45,929 nt of DNA from Polaromonas sp. (GTDB lineage Bacteria; Pseudomonadota; Gammaproteobacteria; Burkholderiales; Burkholderiaceae_C): NCBI GenBank assembly GCA_021731285.1, contig JAKFXR010000097.1, positions 1 to 45,929 on the forward strand, written 5' to 3'. The notes under the pieces are model-generated. The model saw only the letters and a list, made by a program, of their open reading frames with translations. It made no database searches and was not told the origin of the DNA. The position numbers and the translations under genes were made by a program. This document shows, piece by piece, positions 16,618-26,208 of this stretch (its first letter is position 1; each line of letters opens with the position of its first letter).

Positions 16618-17240
16618 GAGGGGCGGGTGTCGATGAAACTCGGGCGCTGGCTCAGCTTCTCATACAGTTTTGCAAGGTTGGGGCATGCAGCGCGCCAGTC
16701 GATGTGGGCAAAACGGAAATCAAGATAACCCAGCGCGCAGCCGACGGCAATGTCGGACAGGCTCAGGTGGATGCCGCTGCAAAACGGCTTTTCGCCGAGG
16801 CCTGTGCTCATGGCACGCACCGTTGCGTCAATTTTGGCCATCTGACGGTCTATCCATGCCTGGCTGCGCTGTTTGTCGGTGCGGCCCGTCCAGGTGGCCT
16901 CCAGCCGCGCCAGGATGGCAGCGTCGAGCAGGCCGTCGGCAAGCGCTTCCCAGGTTTTGACCTCGGCGCGTTCGCGGCCCTGAACCGGTATCAATTTGCC
17001 CACCGGGGACAGGGTATCCAGATACTCGACGATGACGCGCGAGTCAAAGACTGCTTCTTCCGAGCCGTTGGAGCCTTCCATGACGAGGCAGGGCACCTTG
17101 CCCAGGGGGTTGGACTCGCCAATTGCGGTGGCTGCGGACCATACGTCGTCCAGCACAAACTGGTAGTCAAGTTTTTTTTCGGCCATCACGACGCGCACCT
17201 TGCGTACGTAGGGGCTGGAGATGGATCCAATGAGTTTCAT
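16614..17240 (-). CDS. Glutathione S-transferase family protein
   Basis: 208 residues from ATG 17240; 33 extra in-frame residues upstream do not resemble a GST. The thioredoxin-like N-terminal domain is clear: MKLIGSISSPYVRKVRVVMAEK, with a Ser-Pro pair at the position of the catalytic Ser/Cys, NPLGKVPCLV with the cis-Pro, and DSRVIVEYLD, which binds the gamma-glutamyl part of glutathione. The helical C-terminal domain follows, with LSDIAVGCALGYLDFR. It likely conjugates or reduces small electrophiles with glutathione in the cytoplasm. It is transcribed alone, divergent from purB across a 127-bp gap. The precise substrate is not inferable. Confidence 0.9.
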   Translation of the reverse strand: MKLIGSISSPYVRKVRVVMAEKKLDYQFVLDDVWSAATAIGESNPLGKVPCLVMEGSNGSEEAVFDSRVIVEYLDTLSPVGKLIPVQGRERAEVKTWEALADGLLDAAILARLEATWTGRTDKQRSQAWIDRQMAKIDATVRAMSTGLGEKPFCSGIHLSLSDIAVGCALGYLDFRFAHIDWRAACPNLAKLYEKLSQRPSFIDTRPS

Positions 17241-17283
17241 ACGTGAATTTTCTGTCGTGAGCCCAATCCTTTGCATTCTATAG

Positions 17284-19052
<1,769 letters not shown>

Positions 19053-19073
19053 GGGCTCAGTCTACTCCTGAAT

Positions 19074-19085
19074 TTATAGCTATAA
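19074..19085. repeat. Perfect 12-bp palindrome TTATAGCTATAA
   Basis: A perfect palindrome lies in the 87-bp gap between two small minus-strand genes. It could be an operator or one of the dispersed ATAGC-type elements seen elsewhere in the window. The sequence alone does not separate these. Confidence 0.35.
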
Positions 19086-19139
19086 GTTCTTGCCACATAA
19101 GGGCAGAAACGCGAAATCGCTTGAAACTCCAGCTGGACG

Positions 19140-19565
19140 TCAGTCCTGCAGAGCGTCTTTTTTCTCCAGCGCGCGGTCGGCATAACGACCAAACCGCCAG
19201 GCGGTGGCCTCCTGGGTGATGCGGCGCCACACGCCGCGCTTTTCGACCGCGCCCATCTCGGGCCAGCGCTGCACCTCATCGAAACTGCGGCCACAACCCT
19301 TGCACACGTCGTCTCCCTGGCTGGTAGAGCAAATTGCTATGCATGGAGTGTCCGCTGTGGTCTCATACCATGCCCGCCATGCGGCCATCGCCGGAGGCGG
19401 GAACCCGGACTCCTGCGCTTCGTCCTCCCGGTAAAAAACCATCAGCGCATACACCTCGGCCAGAGCCCGCAATTCGGGCGCCAGGGTGATACCGTCCGGG
19501 GACGGTTTTTTTTCGCGCCAGTAGTTGATGGCCGCTTCAATGTCGGTGATGTGGATGCCGGGCAT
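19140..19565 (-). CDS. DUF3717/DUF1289 two-domain protein
   Basis: 141 residues from ATG 19565. The N-terminal part (HITDIEAAINYWREKKPSPDG) matches DUF3717, a betaproteobacterial family, and the centre (TPCIAICSTSQGDDVCKGCGRSFDEVQRW) matches DUF1289, with four Cys in a C..C..CxxC pattern that may hold a metal. I recall the two domains fused in Burkholderiales. No biochemical role is known. The start has no evident ribosome site: the bases upstream read as CCTCC on the coding strand, the complement of a Shine-Dalgarno. The next feature upstream, on the other strand, is the riboswitch-controlled terC. Confidence 0.8.
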   Translation of the reverse strand: MPGIHITDIEAAINYWREKKPSPDGITLAPELRALAEVYALMVFYREDEAQESGFPPPAMAAWRAWYETTADTPCIAICSTSQGDDVCKGCGRSFDEVQRWPEMGAVEKRGVWRRITQEATAWRFGRYADRALEKKDALQD

Positions 19566-19681
19566 GGGAGGTAGGTGGGAAAGGCAGTGTGCCGCAACAC
19601 GGCAGACCTGAATTATCGGCGAACGCAGGCCATGGCAAGAGGCAAAAATCCGGTTGCTGCAATGTCCTGCAAAAAAACGGC

Positions 19682-19711
19682 TTGCACAATTTCATTGCCA
19701 TTCGTTACAAT
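19682..19711 (+). promoter_or_regulatory. Sigma-70-type promoter of the terC riboswitch transcript
   Basis: TTGCAC (19682-19687) and TACAAT (19706-19711) are separated by 18 bp. The -10 box matches consensus at five of six positions. The start would fall near 19718, right at the first base pair of the riboswitch P1 stem, which supports the assignment. Confidence 0.6.
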
Positions 19712-19718
19712 CGAGGGC

Positions 19719-19862
19719 CGAAGGGGAGTAACTCCCTCGTCTTGCTGCACTACAGATACAACAGGCACATCAGCAAGAACGCTACAGCAAGTCGTCATTA
19801 CGAGGTTCACACTTCCGGCTTGCTGAACATGCACCGACACTGCATGTTGAGCCAGACCTTCG
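19719..19862 (+). promoter_or_regulatory. yybP-ykoY manganese riboswitch
   Basis: The leader carries the conserved sequence blocks of the yybP-ykoY class: GGGGAGTA at 19723-19730, GTCGTCATTACG at 19791-19802 and GAGCCAGACCTT at 19849-19860. A 6-bp P1 stem closes the element perfectly (CGAAGG 19719-19724 with CCTTCG 19857-19862). This class senses Mn2+ where the two loop regions dock, and it switches on exporters and TerC/MntP-like membrane proteins. It lies 139 bp upstream of a terC-family start, exactly its usual target. A 10-bp palindrome CCTGTACAGG (19870-19879) follows. The switch mechanism, transcriptional or translational, is not obvious because no terminator with a U-tract is present. 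Confidence 0.88.
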
Positions 19863-19948
19863 ATTGAATCCTGTACAGGTTTGATCGATGTGTCCGCAGC
19901 GCCAGGCTGCAGATCCCTCACCCAGACCTGTCCAGTTTCAACGAAGCC

Positions 19949-19970
19949 GGAAATCCGCCTGCGGATTTCC
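19949..19970 (+). repeat. Perfect 10-bp inverted repeat in terC leader
   Basis: GGAAATCCGC (19949-19958), a CT loop, then GCGGATTTCC (19961-19970). No U-run follows, so it is not a standard terminator. It stands 21 bp before the GGAG ribosome site (19991-19994) of terC and could belong to the riboswitch expression platform or protect the mRNA. Confidence 0.55.
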
Positions 19971-20001
19971 ATGTCGAAACTTGCGAACCTGGAGTGTGTG
20001 C

Positions 20002-20724
20002 ATGGAACTTTTTTCCACCCCTTGGTGGTCAGCGCTGCTGGCCATCATTCTTATCGATCTTGTACTGGCCGGCGACAACGCCATCGTCATTGCGCTGGCC
20101 GCGCGCAATCTTCCCCCACATTTACAGAAGAAGGCCATCGCCTGGGGCACCTTCGGTGCCATCGCGATCCGCTCGGTCATGACCGTCGGCGTCGTCTGGT
20201 TGCTGAAAATACCAGGCCTCATGCTGGTCGGCGGCCTCGGCCTTCTGTGGATTGCCTACAAGCTGATGGCCGATCAGGGGGACAAATCGCATGACGGCCC
20301 CGTCGTCAGCACATTCTGGGGCGCGATGAAGACCATTGTGGTCGCCGACGCCCTGATGGGCATCGACAACGTGCTGGGCGTCGCCGGCGCCGCGCACGGC
20401 TCCTTTGACCTCGTGGTCATCGGCCTGCTGATCAGCATTCCCATCGTGGTTTTTGGAAGCACCATGGTTCTCAGGCTGGTGGAGCGCTTCCCGGTCATCA
20501 TCAACGTGGGGGCAGCTGTCCTGGCGTTCACTGCGGCCAAGATGATCGTGGGCGAATCACTGCTCAAGGGCATCTACGGCGAGGCCAACGCGATGCAGAC
20601 GGTACACATCGCAGCGCAGTGGACCACGTATGCACTGGCCGTCGCTGGCGTCCTCGCAGCAGGCTGGTGGGCCACCCGCCGCCCAAAAACGGCCGGCGCT
20701 GATAACAAGCTCATCACCGGATAA
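20002..20724 (+). CDS. terC: TerC-family integral membrane protein, probable Mn2+ exporter
   Basis: 240 residues from ATG 20002, with GGAG 7 bp upstream; an upstream frame extension would run back into the riboswitch leader. About seven membrane segments. The two TerC signature motifs are present: LVLAGDNAIVIALAAR (D25-N26) and MGIDNVLGVAGAA (D122-N123), whose acidic and Asn residues likely bind the metal. TerC proteins were named for tellurium resistance, but several members under yybP-ykoY riboswitches efflux manganese or load Mn onto secreted enzymes. The upstream riboswitch makes a Mn2+ role the best reading. The exact transport activity is inferred. Confidence 0.92.
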   Translation: MELFSTPWWSALLAIILIDLVLAGDNAIVIALAARNLPPHLQKKAIAWGTFGAIAIRSVMTVGVVWLLKIPGLMLVGGLGLLWIAYKLMADQGDKSHDGPVVSTFWGAMKTIVVADALMGIDNVLGVAGAAHGSFDLVVIGLLISIPIVVFGSTMVLRLVERFPVIINVGAAVLAFTAAKMIVGESLLKGIYGEANAMQTVHIAAQWTTYALAVAGVLAAGWWATRRPKTAGADNKLITG

Positions 20725-20793
20725 CACAGCAGGGGAAATGCGGGAACCGCAGCGGGCCCAGAGCACCCCCTGGCTTGCAGGCAAAGGATTTTT

Positions 20794-21243
20794 ATGGACA
20801 ACATGATTGTTTACATTGATGAAGCGGCGCATGCATTGAAGATACTCACGCCGATGCTTGAAGCCGGCCCCCGCCGCCGACCCACGCGCTGGATCGTGGT
20901 GGGTTGCGCGCCCCGCATCACCCAGCATGCCAGCAAATGGGTCACCCAGAGCGCACGACAAAGCTGGCGCGGCAGATGGGCCGAAAAGGTATTTGAACAA
21001 ATTGTGCCGCTGCTGGCGTCTGGCGGTGACCCTGTCATCACCCAGCTGGCCAGCGCCCCCCTGTGCGAGCATACCGAGGCCCTGCAGGCGCAATACGGCG
21101 CCGCGCGCGTGCTCGATGCGCGCCAGCCAAAACCCGGTATGGAGCTGCCGCCAGTCACCCGTCAGCAACCCCGCAAACCGCAAGGTGTGTGGAGCCATGC
21201 AGTGCTGGCAACCGGCGCAAGCATGCTGCTGGCAGCAGACTAG
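20794..21243 (+). CDS. Hypothetical protein
   Basis: 149 residues from ATG 20794, with AAAGGA 6 bp upstream. I do not recognise a family. The start MDNMIVYIDEAAHALKIL is followed by a basic stretch (RRRPTRWIVVGCAPRITQHASKWVTQ), and the end contains a hydrophobic run SHAVLATGASMLLAAD. The amphipathic pattern IVYIDEAAHAL... TRWIVVGCAP looks like alternating strands of a small alpha/beta fold that resembles half of a universal-stress or Rossmann-like domain. It follows terC by 69 bp on the same strand and could be co-transcribed. No signal peptide is apparent. Codon use looks ordinary for the window, which supports a real gene. Confidence 0.6.
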   Translation: MDNMIVYIDEAAHALKILTPMLEAGPRRRPTRWIVVGCAPRITQHASKWVTQSARQSWRGRWAEKVFEQIVPLLASGGDPVITQLASAPLCEHTEALQAQYGAARVLDARQPKPGMELPPVTRQQPRKPQGVWSHAVLATGASMLLAAD

Positions 21244-21283
21244 GGCCGATGCGTCACAGGCATGGCAGGCGGACTTGGCTACG

Positions 21284-22867
21284 CTAGCGGCTGGCCTTGT
21301 CCTCGATCGCCTGCTCTCGAAGCAGGCGATCGATCTCTCTGGCGCGCGCGTCAATGATGGAGCTGTCGATGTGGTTTCCAGCCGCCGATCCATCACGGTT
21401 GTTGCGCATCCATTCCTGCGCCGCCTTGAAACGGTCACGCGCCGCGGGATAGTCAAGTTGCGCTACGCGGCCCTCGGCATCCGCGCGAATCGCCCTCAGG
21501 GTCTGCCCCTGCTTGCCATATGCTGCCGACAGCAAGGCCCAGGCAGCAGCGTCGGCGGGGTGGGTGCTGACCCAGCTTTGCAGACGTCCTGACGCTTCCT
21601 GGGCCCGATTGGCGGCCATGTCGGCCCTGGCCTGCAGCAAAACAGCGCTGCGGCTCGTGGTATTCGGAAGTTTCACAAACGGCCCCGTGTTGCCCGCCGC
21701 CAATTCCAGCTCAAGCGCCAGCGCCTGCACCTGGTCATTAAGTATCCGGCTGGAGCCAGCGGCGGGGCGGAGTTTCGCAATCAGGTTGCGACCCGAAGCG
21801 TAGTCGCGCAGTTGCATTGCCGTCATGACGCCCGCATAGAGTGCCCCCACGTCGCGCGGAGTGAGGCCGGCGGCGGGCATCGCCGCAGCCCGCTGGGCCT
21901 CAGCGGTGAAAATCCGCAGGGAATCCACGCGGGTGTCGCCGAGAACACGCGCACGTCCCGCCATCATGGCGTGAAGCAGCGCCGCACTGCCAGCTTCTTC
22001 GGCCACACCGGCCGCGGCCGGCGCCACGTTGCCTTCCAGCTGCAGCCTGCTTCGCGCTTCCGCGATTCGCTCGGTATTCAGGGGATGACTGCGAAGGTAG
22101 GGAAACGAGCCGCTGTCGTTGAGCCGGGACCCCTGCTCGAGCTTGTCGAACATCGAAGCAAATCCCTGTTTGTCGAAGCCTGCGTCGGCCATCACCCCAA
22201 AACCAATCCGGTCGGCTTCGCGCTCCATGTCGCGGGAGAAATTAAGCTGGTTCTGAATGGCCACGGCTTGCCCGCCAGCAATGGCGGCGTTGGCCACATC
22301 TGCATTTTTGCCAGCGGCCATAATGCCCAGGAGCATGGCAGCCATCAGCCAGGGCATTTGCTGGTTCTGCTTGCTGAGCAAACGGGAAATGTGGCGCTGC
22401 GTCACGTGGCTCAATTCATGCGCCAGGACAGACGCCAGTTCATCGCGGGTACTGACCGTGCTGATCAACCCCAGGTGGATCCCGAGGTACCCCCCGGGCA
22501 AGGCAAAGGCGTTGACGCTGCGGTCACGCACCAGCATGATTTCCCAGGCGAAACGCTCTTCCAGCTCGCCGCCCAGTTCGCCACGCGCACGCGCTGCCAC
22601 CATCAGCGGTCGCCAGATGCTCTGGAGATAGTCACCCAGCACCGGATCATCCAGATAATCGGGATCGCGATAAATACTGCTGGCGATGCGGTCGCCAAGA
22701 CGCCGCTCCGCGCCGGAGGTCAGCTCGGAGGTGTCCCCCAGCGCCGGCAACGCACCACTGGCCCGCGCTGGCGACTGGGCCGGGGACGGCCCGGAAGACG
22801 CAATGAAAAACATCGCCAGCACAAGACTGGCAAGGGCAAAACGCTGGCGGGGTCTGAAACGTTTCAC
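21284..22867 (-). CDS. M48-family metalloprotease with C-terminal TPR-like region (BepA-like)
   Basis: 527 residues if it starts at GTG 22867, which opens a signal peptide (KRFRPRQRFALASLVLAMFFIASS); the frame extends to a TTG at 22954 without adding recognisable sequence. The zinc site is HEXXH in LAHELSHVTQRH at about residues 149-160, with the third ligand in MEREADRIG. The motifs VNAFALPGGYLGIHLGL and NFSRDMEREADRIGF are those of periplasmic BepA/YfgC-type proteases. The C-terminal half is helical with TPR-like repeats. BepA degrades or helps mature outer-membrane assembly components such as LptD. It is transcribed divergently from moaC. Confidence 0.9.
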   Translation of the reverse strand: MKRFRPRQRFALASLVLAMFFIASSGPSPAQSPARASGALPALGDTSELTSGAERRLGDRIASSIYRDPDYLDDPVLGDYLQSIWRPLMVAARARGELGGELEERFAWEIMLVRDRSVNAFALPGGYLGIHLGLISTVSTRDELASVLAHELSHVTQRHISRLLSKQNQQMPWLMAAMLLGIMAAGKNADVANAAIAGGQAVAIQNQLNFSRDMEREADRIGFGVMADAGFDKQGFASMFDKLEQGSRLNDSGSFPYLRSHPLNTERIAEARSRLQLEGNVAPAAAGVAEEAGSAALLHAMMAGRARVLGDTRVDSLRIFTAEAQRAAAMPAAGLTPRDVGALYAGVMTAMQLRDYASGRNLIAKLRPAAGSSRILNDQVQALALELELAAGNTGPFVKLPNTTSRSAVLLQARADMAANRAQEASGRLQSWVSTHPADAAAWALLSAAYGKQGQTLRAIRADAEGRVAQLDYPAARDRFKAAQEWMRNNRDGSAAGNHIDSSIIDARAREIDRLLREQAIEDKASR

Positions 22868-23012
22868 GATCCAGGTCCAGCGCCGCCCACCGCGCAGGCA
22901 ACCCTTGCGCCTGGGGTGACGCAAAGAGTTCGTGGCAAAGCTATCCCGTGGCAAGTCATTTGTGCAAACATGCTCTTATGATGGCGCAAGCTTGTAAAGG
23001 TTCTGTAACAGT

Positions 23013-23501
23013 ATGACCACCACTTCTGCATTAACCCATTTCGACGGTCAGGGGCAGGCCCACATGGTTGACGTGGCATCCAAACCCCCCACCCATCGCA
23101 TCGCTGTCGCGCAAGGCAGTATCGTGATGAATCCGGCCACATTGGCAATTATTCTTCAGGGAACAGCCAAAAAAGGCGACGTTCTGGGCATTGCCAGAAT
23201 TGCGGGCATCATGGCAGCCAAGAAAACGCCGGAGCTGATTCCCCTGTGCCACCCGCTCGCGTTGACCCGTGTGACCGTGGATTTTCAACCCGACACAGCC
23301 AACGCATGCGTGACCTGCTCTGCGACGGTCGAGACAGTGGGCCCAACCGGCGTTGAGATGGAGGCCCTCACCGCCGTGCAGGTCGCCTTGCTGACGATTT
23401 ACGACATGTGCAAGGCCGTGGATCGGGGGATGACGATTACCAACGTGAAGGTGCTTGAGAAGCATGGCGGCAAGTCCGGCAGTTTTACCGTAGCGCCATA
23501 G
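23013..23501 (+). CDS. moaC: Cyclic pyranopterin monophosphate synthase (molybdenum cofactor)
   Basis: 162 residues from ATG 23013. It converts 3',8-cyclo-7,8-dihydroGTP to cyclic pyranopterin monophosphate in molybdenum-cofactor synthesis. The characteristic stretches are all present: [17 protein letters not shown] at the start, [17 protein letters not shown] in the middle, and [27 protein letters not shown] near the end, with catalytic Lys and the His of LCHP. Length is normal for a standalone MoaC. It is alone, with no other moa gene nearby, and its 3' end overlaps the convergent PglL-type gene by 17 bp. Confidence 0.97.
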   Translation: MTTTSALTHFDGQGQAHMVDVASKPPTHRIAVAQGSIVMNPATLAIILQGTAKKGDVLGIARIAGIMAAKKTPELIPLCHPLALTRVTVDFQPDTANACVTCSATVETVGPTGVEMEALTAVQVALLTIYDMCKAVDRGMTITNVKVLEKHGGKSGSFTVAP

Positions 23502-24993
23502 CGGGGGGCTGGGCGCCCCGCCATCTTTCGTGATCTTGCGGAAAAGCGCTGCGATAACGGTATTGATGCAACAGCGCTTCATCATTTCGCCCAAGCACCG
23601 TTGCACTTTCAATGACTTTTTCAATGACTTGCGGCTCCGGGGAGAAATGCAGCACTTTGCCAGCCAGGCCGTACACATGCGCGGCGTTGGCGGACGTCAG
23701 CTGCGTGGTCGTCAGCTCCGCGAACTGAACCTGCTTGCGAAACAACCAGCTGCCGCGGATTTTGGGCAGTGTGTCATCCCTGAAAGCCGGGTTTCGCGCG
23801 TCGGGGGCCAGGTAAATCTGGCTGACGCGGTAGTAATCGAATGCTGCATACCCCAGCAACGCTATCATTAAGGTAGCAAACATTGTTTGCAAATAAAGGG
23901 GCCCCCTCGTTTCTTGTGATGGAATCACCGCGTCCGCCGTTGCCGCAGCAGCCCCTGATGTTCTGCGCCAGAGCAGGACGGCGCACAGGCCAAAAGCGAT
24001 CTGGAAAGGGCCGTACCACAACGGGTATTCAATCAGGCTGTGCACCATGATCAGCGCCAGCACAGCCCAGGCCATTTGACGGGTAAGGTTGCTCTCTCGC
24101 CAGGGGCGCGCACGCAGCACCAGCCAGATTGCTGCTGAGCACACCAGCAAAGCGGCTGGAATGCCCAGCTCAACTGCCAGGTGCAAAGGCAGGTTATGGG
24201 CGTTGTCCAGAATGTCGCAAAACCGTTCGCCCGGGTAGAGGGTCATGTAGTGGGCATAGTCCAACTCCCCCCAGCCCCAGCCAAACCAGGGCTTTTGCAC
24301 AATCAGGTGGAGCACGTTGGACCAAAGCGTCAGGCGGCTGGCACAAATCTCGTCCCCGGCACGCAGGCGCCCAAGCATTCCCCGCTCGGGGTCCAGGCCG
24401 GCAAGCCAGGGCAGGCAAAGCATGGCCACTCCGTAGGCCAGCAAGGCCACCACCATGACGCGGCCGACGAAAGACTGCCGCCAGTTGCCCCAAAGCAGGT
24501 AAAGCAGTCCCAGCAACACCAGCTGCATCATGCCGGTACGGGATGAAGATGCCGCATTGGCCACCGCAAGCAATGTGGCGCATGCGCATGCCAACCACAG
24601 GCGGCGCCCCGCCCATCCACGGCAGGCACCGAGCCAAAGCAGCGCTGCCAGAGAGATGTTGGTCAGGCTGGCAAACTGGTTGCGCTGTCGCAGGTTGGCA
24701 AACGCCTCACCCAACTCGGTTTGGTTCATCCAGGGCAGGAATCTGTCCTCCGCGCCAAAATACTGCATCAGTCCCAGAACGCTGCTGAGGGCGCCAGCGA
24801 GCAGCCAGGCCCAGGCGGCGACCGGCGCCAACCGGCCGGGGACGCGCGCGGGCAGAGCGCGGCTGTACATGCCGGTCAGGACGACAATGCACGCGGCGGA
24901 CAACATCATCGGCACCACGGAGGGCGTCGGTCCCGGTGCGAAAGGATTGATCCAGGGCAAGATGAGAAGGAGGACAGCGGCAATGGATTGCAT
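23485..24993 (-). CDS. pglL: PglL/Wzy-type O-oligosaccharyltransferase (O-antigen ligase family)
   Basis: 502 residues from ATG 24993; no strong ribosome site is visible there. Eleven or more hydrophobic segments fill the first 390 residues, followed by a soluble tail. The motif [13 protein letters not shown] (about residues 100-112) is diagnostic of the PglL branch of the Wzy/WaaL superfamily, and the large periplasmic loop with [18 protein letters not shown] text and [15 protein letters not shown] carries the His used by such ligases. Members move lipid-linked oligosaccharides onto Ser/Thr of pilins and other periplasmic proteins. It lies next to and divergent from a large polysaccharide cluster, but true specificity, pilin versus lipid A, cannot be told from sequence. 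Confidence 0.87.
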   Translation of the reverse strand: MQSIAAVLLLILPWINPFAPGPTPSVVPMMLSAACIVVLTGMYSRALPARVPGRLAPVAAWAWLLAGALSSVLGLMQYFGAEDRFLPWMNQTELGEAFANLRQRNQFASLTNISLAALLWLGACRGWAGRRLWLACACATLLAVANAASSSRTGMMQLVLLGLLYLLWGNWRQSFVGRVMVVALLAYGVAMLCLPWLAGLDPERGMLGRLRAGDEICASRLTLWSNVLHLIVQKPWFGWGWGELDYAHYMTLYPGERFCDILDNAHNLPLHLAVELGIPAALLVCSAAIWLVLRARPWRESNLTRQMAWAVLALIMVHSLIEYPLWYGPFQIAFGLCAVLLWRRTSGAAAATADAVIPSQETRGPLYLQTMFATLMIALLGYAAFDYYRVSQIYLAPDARNPAFRDDTLPKIRGSWLFRKQVQFAELTTTQLTSANAAHVYGLAGKVLHFSPEPQVIEKVIESATVLGRNDEALLHQYRYRSAFPQDHERWRGAQPPAMALR

Positions 24994-25215
24994 ATGACGC
25001 GAATGGCTTGGCGTTGAAGTGCGATGGTGGTGAGCTGCAGGCCTTTGCGTTGCCCGTATCTGATGGCGGCAATGTTAATACGCCAGCAACACCCGCGCGA
25101 TTAGCCCCTCTTGTGGCGCGGGTGCATCCGTGGCCGGCACCAAACTCACACCACTTGAGCAGGGCCTGGCATGGTGCAGCAAACCAACAACCCGCCCGGG
25201 AATTGGCGATAGTCA

Positions 25216-25244
25216 GTTACAGTGTGAGCGAGGGGAAGAATAAT
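25216..25244 (+). promoter_or_regulatory. Possible promoter of the polysaccharide export operon
   Basis: GTTACA (25216-25221) and AATAAT (25239-25244) are 17 bp apart, with four and five of six consensus matches. The predicted start, near 25251, would fall at the first of two leader hairpins. Weak evidence on its own. Confidence 0.3.
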
Positions 25245-25246
25245 CG

Positions 25247-25311
25247 AGCGGGGGTCGTGCTTTCCCCCGCTGACGCCGTGATTTCCATTCGGACGCTGCG
25301 GCTGCCGAATG
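25247..25311 (+). repeat. Two consecutive hairpins in the wzm leader
   Basis: First hairpin: AGCGGGGG (25247-25254) pairs with CCCCCGCT (25264-25271), an 8-bp GC-rich stem with a 9-nt loop. Second hairpin: CATTCGG (25286-25292) pairs with CCGAATG (25305-25311), 7 bp with a 12-nt loop. Neither is followed by a U-tract. They lie 88-150 bp before the chosen wzm start and may form a structured 5' leader. Confidence 0.45.
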
Positions 25312-25398
25312 CTCAGCGCGTGGAGGGAAACCATCAATGCCGCCCAACGTGAATTACATCTGCGTTCGTTTGCATCGTCGTCAAGGGCATCTCAATTC

Positions 25399-26208
25399 AT
25401 GAAGGCTGCCGCCTTGAACCCTTTCCAGATTTTTGTTGCCATCTGGCGCCACAGGTACCTGCTCGGTCAGCTTGTCAAGCGCGACGTGTTGTTGCGTTAC
25501 CGGGGCGCGATGTTTGGCGTGTTGTGGATTTTTCTCAGTCCGCTCATGATGCTGGCCATTTTCGCCTTTATTTTCGGCCAGATCTTCCAGGCGCGGTGGC
25601 CGCCACAGCAGAGCAACCTGCCGTTCTGGCTCCTTCTGTATGTTGGCCTGATTACCTTCAATATATTTTCAGAAACCGTGTCCCGCGCCCCGACCTCCGT
25701 GCGTGGCCACCCCAATTTCGTAAAGAAGATTGTTTTCCCCGTTCATATCCTGCCAGTGGTTCCCCTGGGCTCGGGGTTGATACACGGTGCGTTTAATTTT
25801 CTGATCCTGCTCGGCGCATTGACCTGGACCGGGAATCTACACAGCCAAGCACTGCTTTTCCCCATTTTGCTGTTGCCGGTTCTGATGCTTGCGTTATCGC
25901 TGTCATGGTTTGTCGGCGCATTGGGGGTGTTCATCAAGGACATGACGCAAATCGTGCCCGTGGCAGTGCAAATGCTGATGTTTCTCTCTCCGGTTTTTTA
26001 TCCGGCAAGTGCGGTCCCGGCCAGCCTGAGGCCCTTCTACACCGTCAACCCCGTGGGGACAGTGATAGAAGCTGCCCGGGCTGCCATCAGCGGTCAGCCG
26101 ATCGAGTGGCATTCCTGGTCCGCCGCGCTGGTGGGGTGTCTGGTGGCGGCCATTCTGGGCTACCTGTTCTTCCAGCAATGCCGGCAGGAGTTCGCCGATG
26201 TCCTCTGA
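25399..26208 (+). CDS. wzm: ABC-2 type polysaccharide export permease (Wzm-like)
   Basis: 269 residues from ATG 25399; the in-frame ATG at 25309 adds 30 polar residues not typical of the family. The opening NPFQIFVAIWRHRYLLGQLVKRDVLLRYRGAMFGVLW is classic for O-antigen/teichoic-acid export permeases: an amphipathic segment, then KRD and RYRG before the first membrane helix. Six hydrophobic segments follow, with the helix-linked GALGVFIKDMTQIVPV loop and FLSPVFYPASAVP. It forms the channel for a lipid-linked glycan in an ABC-dependent O-antigen or capsule pathway. It overlaps the ATPase gene by 11 bp, with AGGAG for the ATPase inside its 3' end. Confidence 0.93.
   Translation: MKAAALNPFQIFVAIWRHRYLLGQLVKRDVLLRYRGAMFGVLWIFLSPLMMLAIFAFIFGQIFQARWPPQQSNLPFWLLLYVGLITFNIFSETVSRAPTSVRGHPNFVKKIVFPVHILPVVPLGSGLIHGAFNFLILLGALTWTGNLHSQALLFPILLLPVLMLALSLSWFVGALGVFIKDMTQIVPVAVQMLMFLSPVFYPASAVPASLRPFYTVNPVGTVIEAARAAISGQPIEWHSWSAALVGCLVAAILGYLFFQQCRQEFADVL

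Larger units (their letters stand above)
24994..25398. other. Divergent intergenic region between pglL-type and wzm-type genes
   Basis: 405 bp carrying the promoters of two glycan operons. A weak sigma-70 pair and two consecutive perfect inverted repeats toward the wzm gene are listed separately. No protein-coding evidence is seen apart from an in-frame 30-codon extension of wzm from ATG 25309, which does not look like the family. No RNA family is recognised. Confidence 0.55.

Noticed and set aside
20739..20751. Small hairpin TGCGG-GAA-CCGCA after terC
   Set aside because: Five base pairs without a U-tract; not convincing as a terminator.
21812..22981. A 389-codon plus-strand open frame
   Set aside because: It lies wholly opposite the M48 protease gene, which has a clear HEXXH site and signal peptide; the plus frame shows no domain.
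23501..23521. GC-rich hairpin right after moaC (GCGGGG..CCCCGC)
   Set aside because: It could be a terminator, but no T-run follows and the bases also encode the C-terminus of the convergent PglL-type protein.
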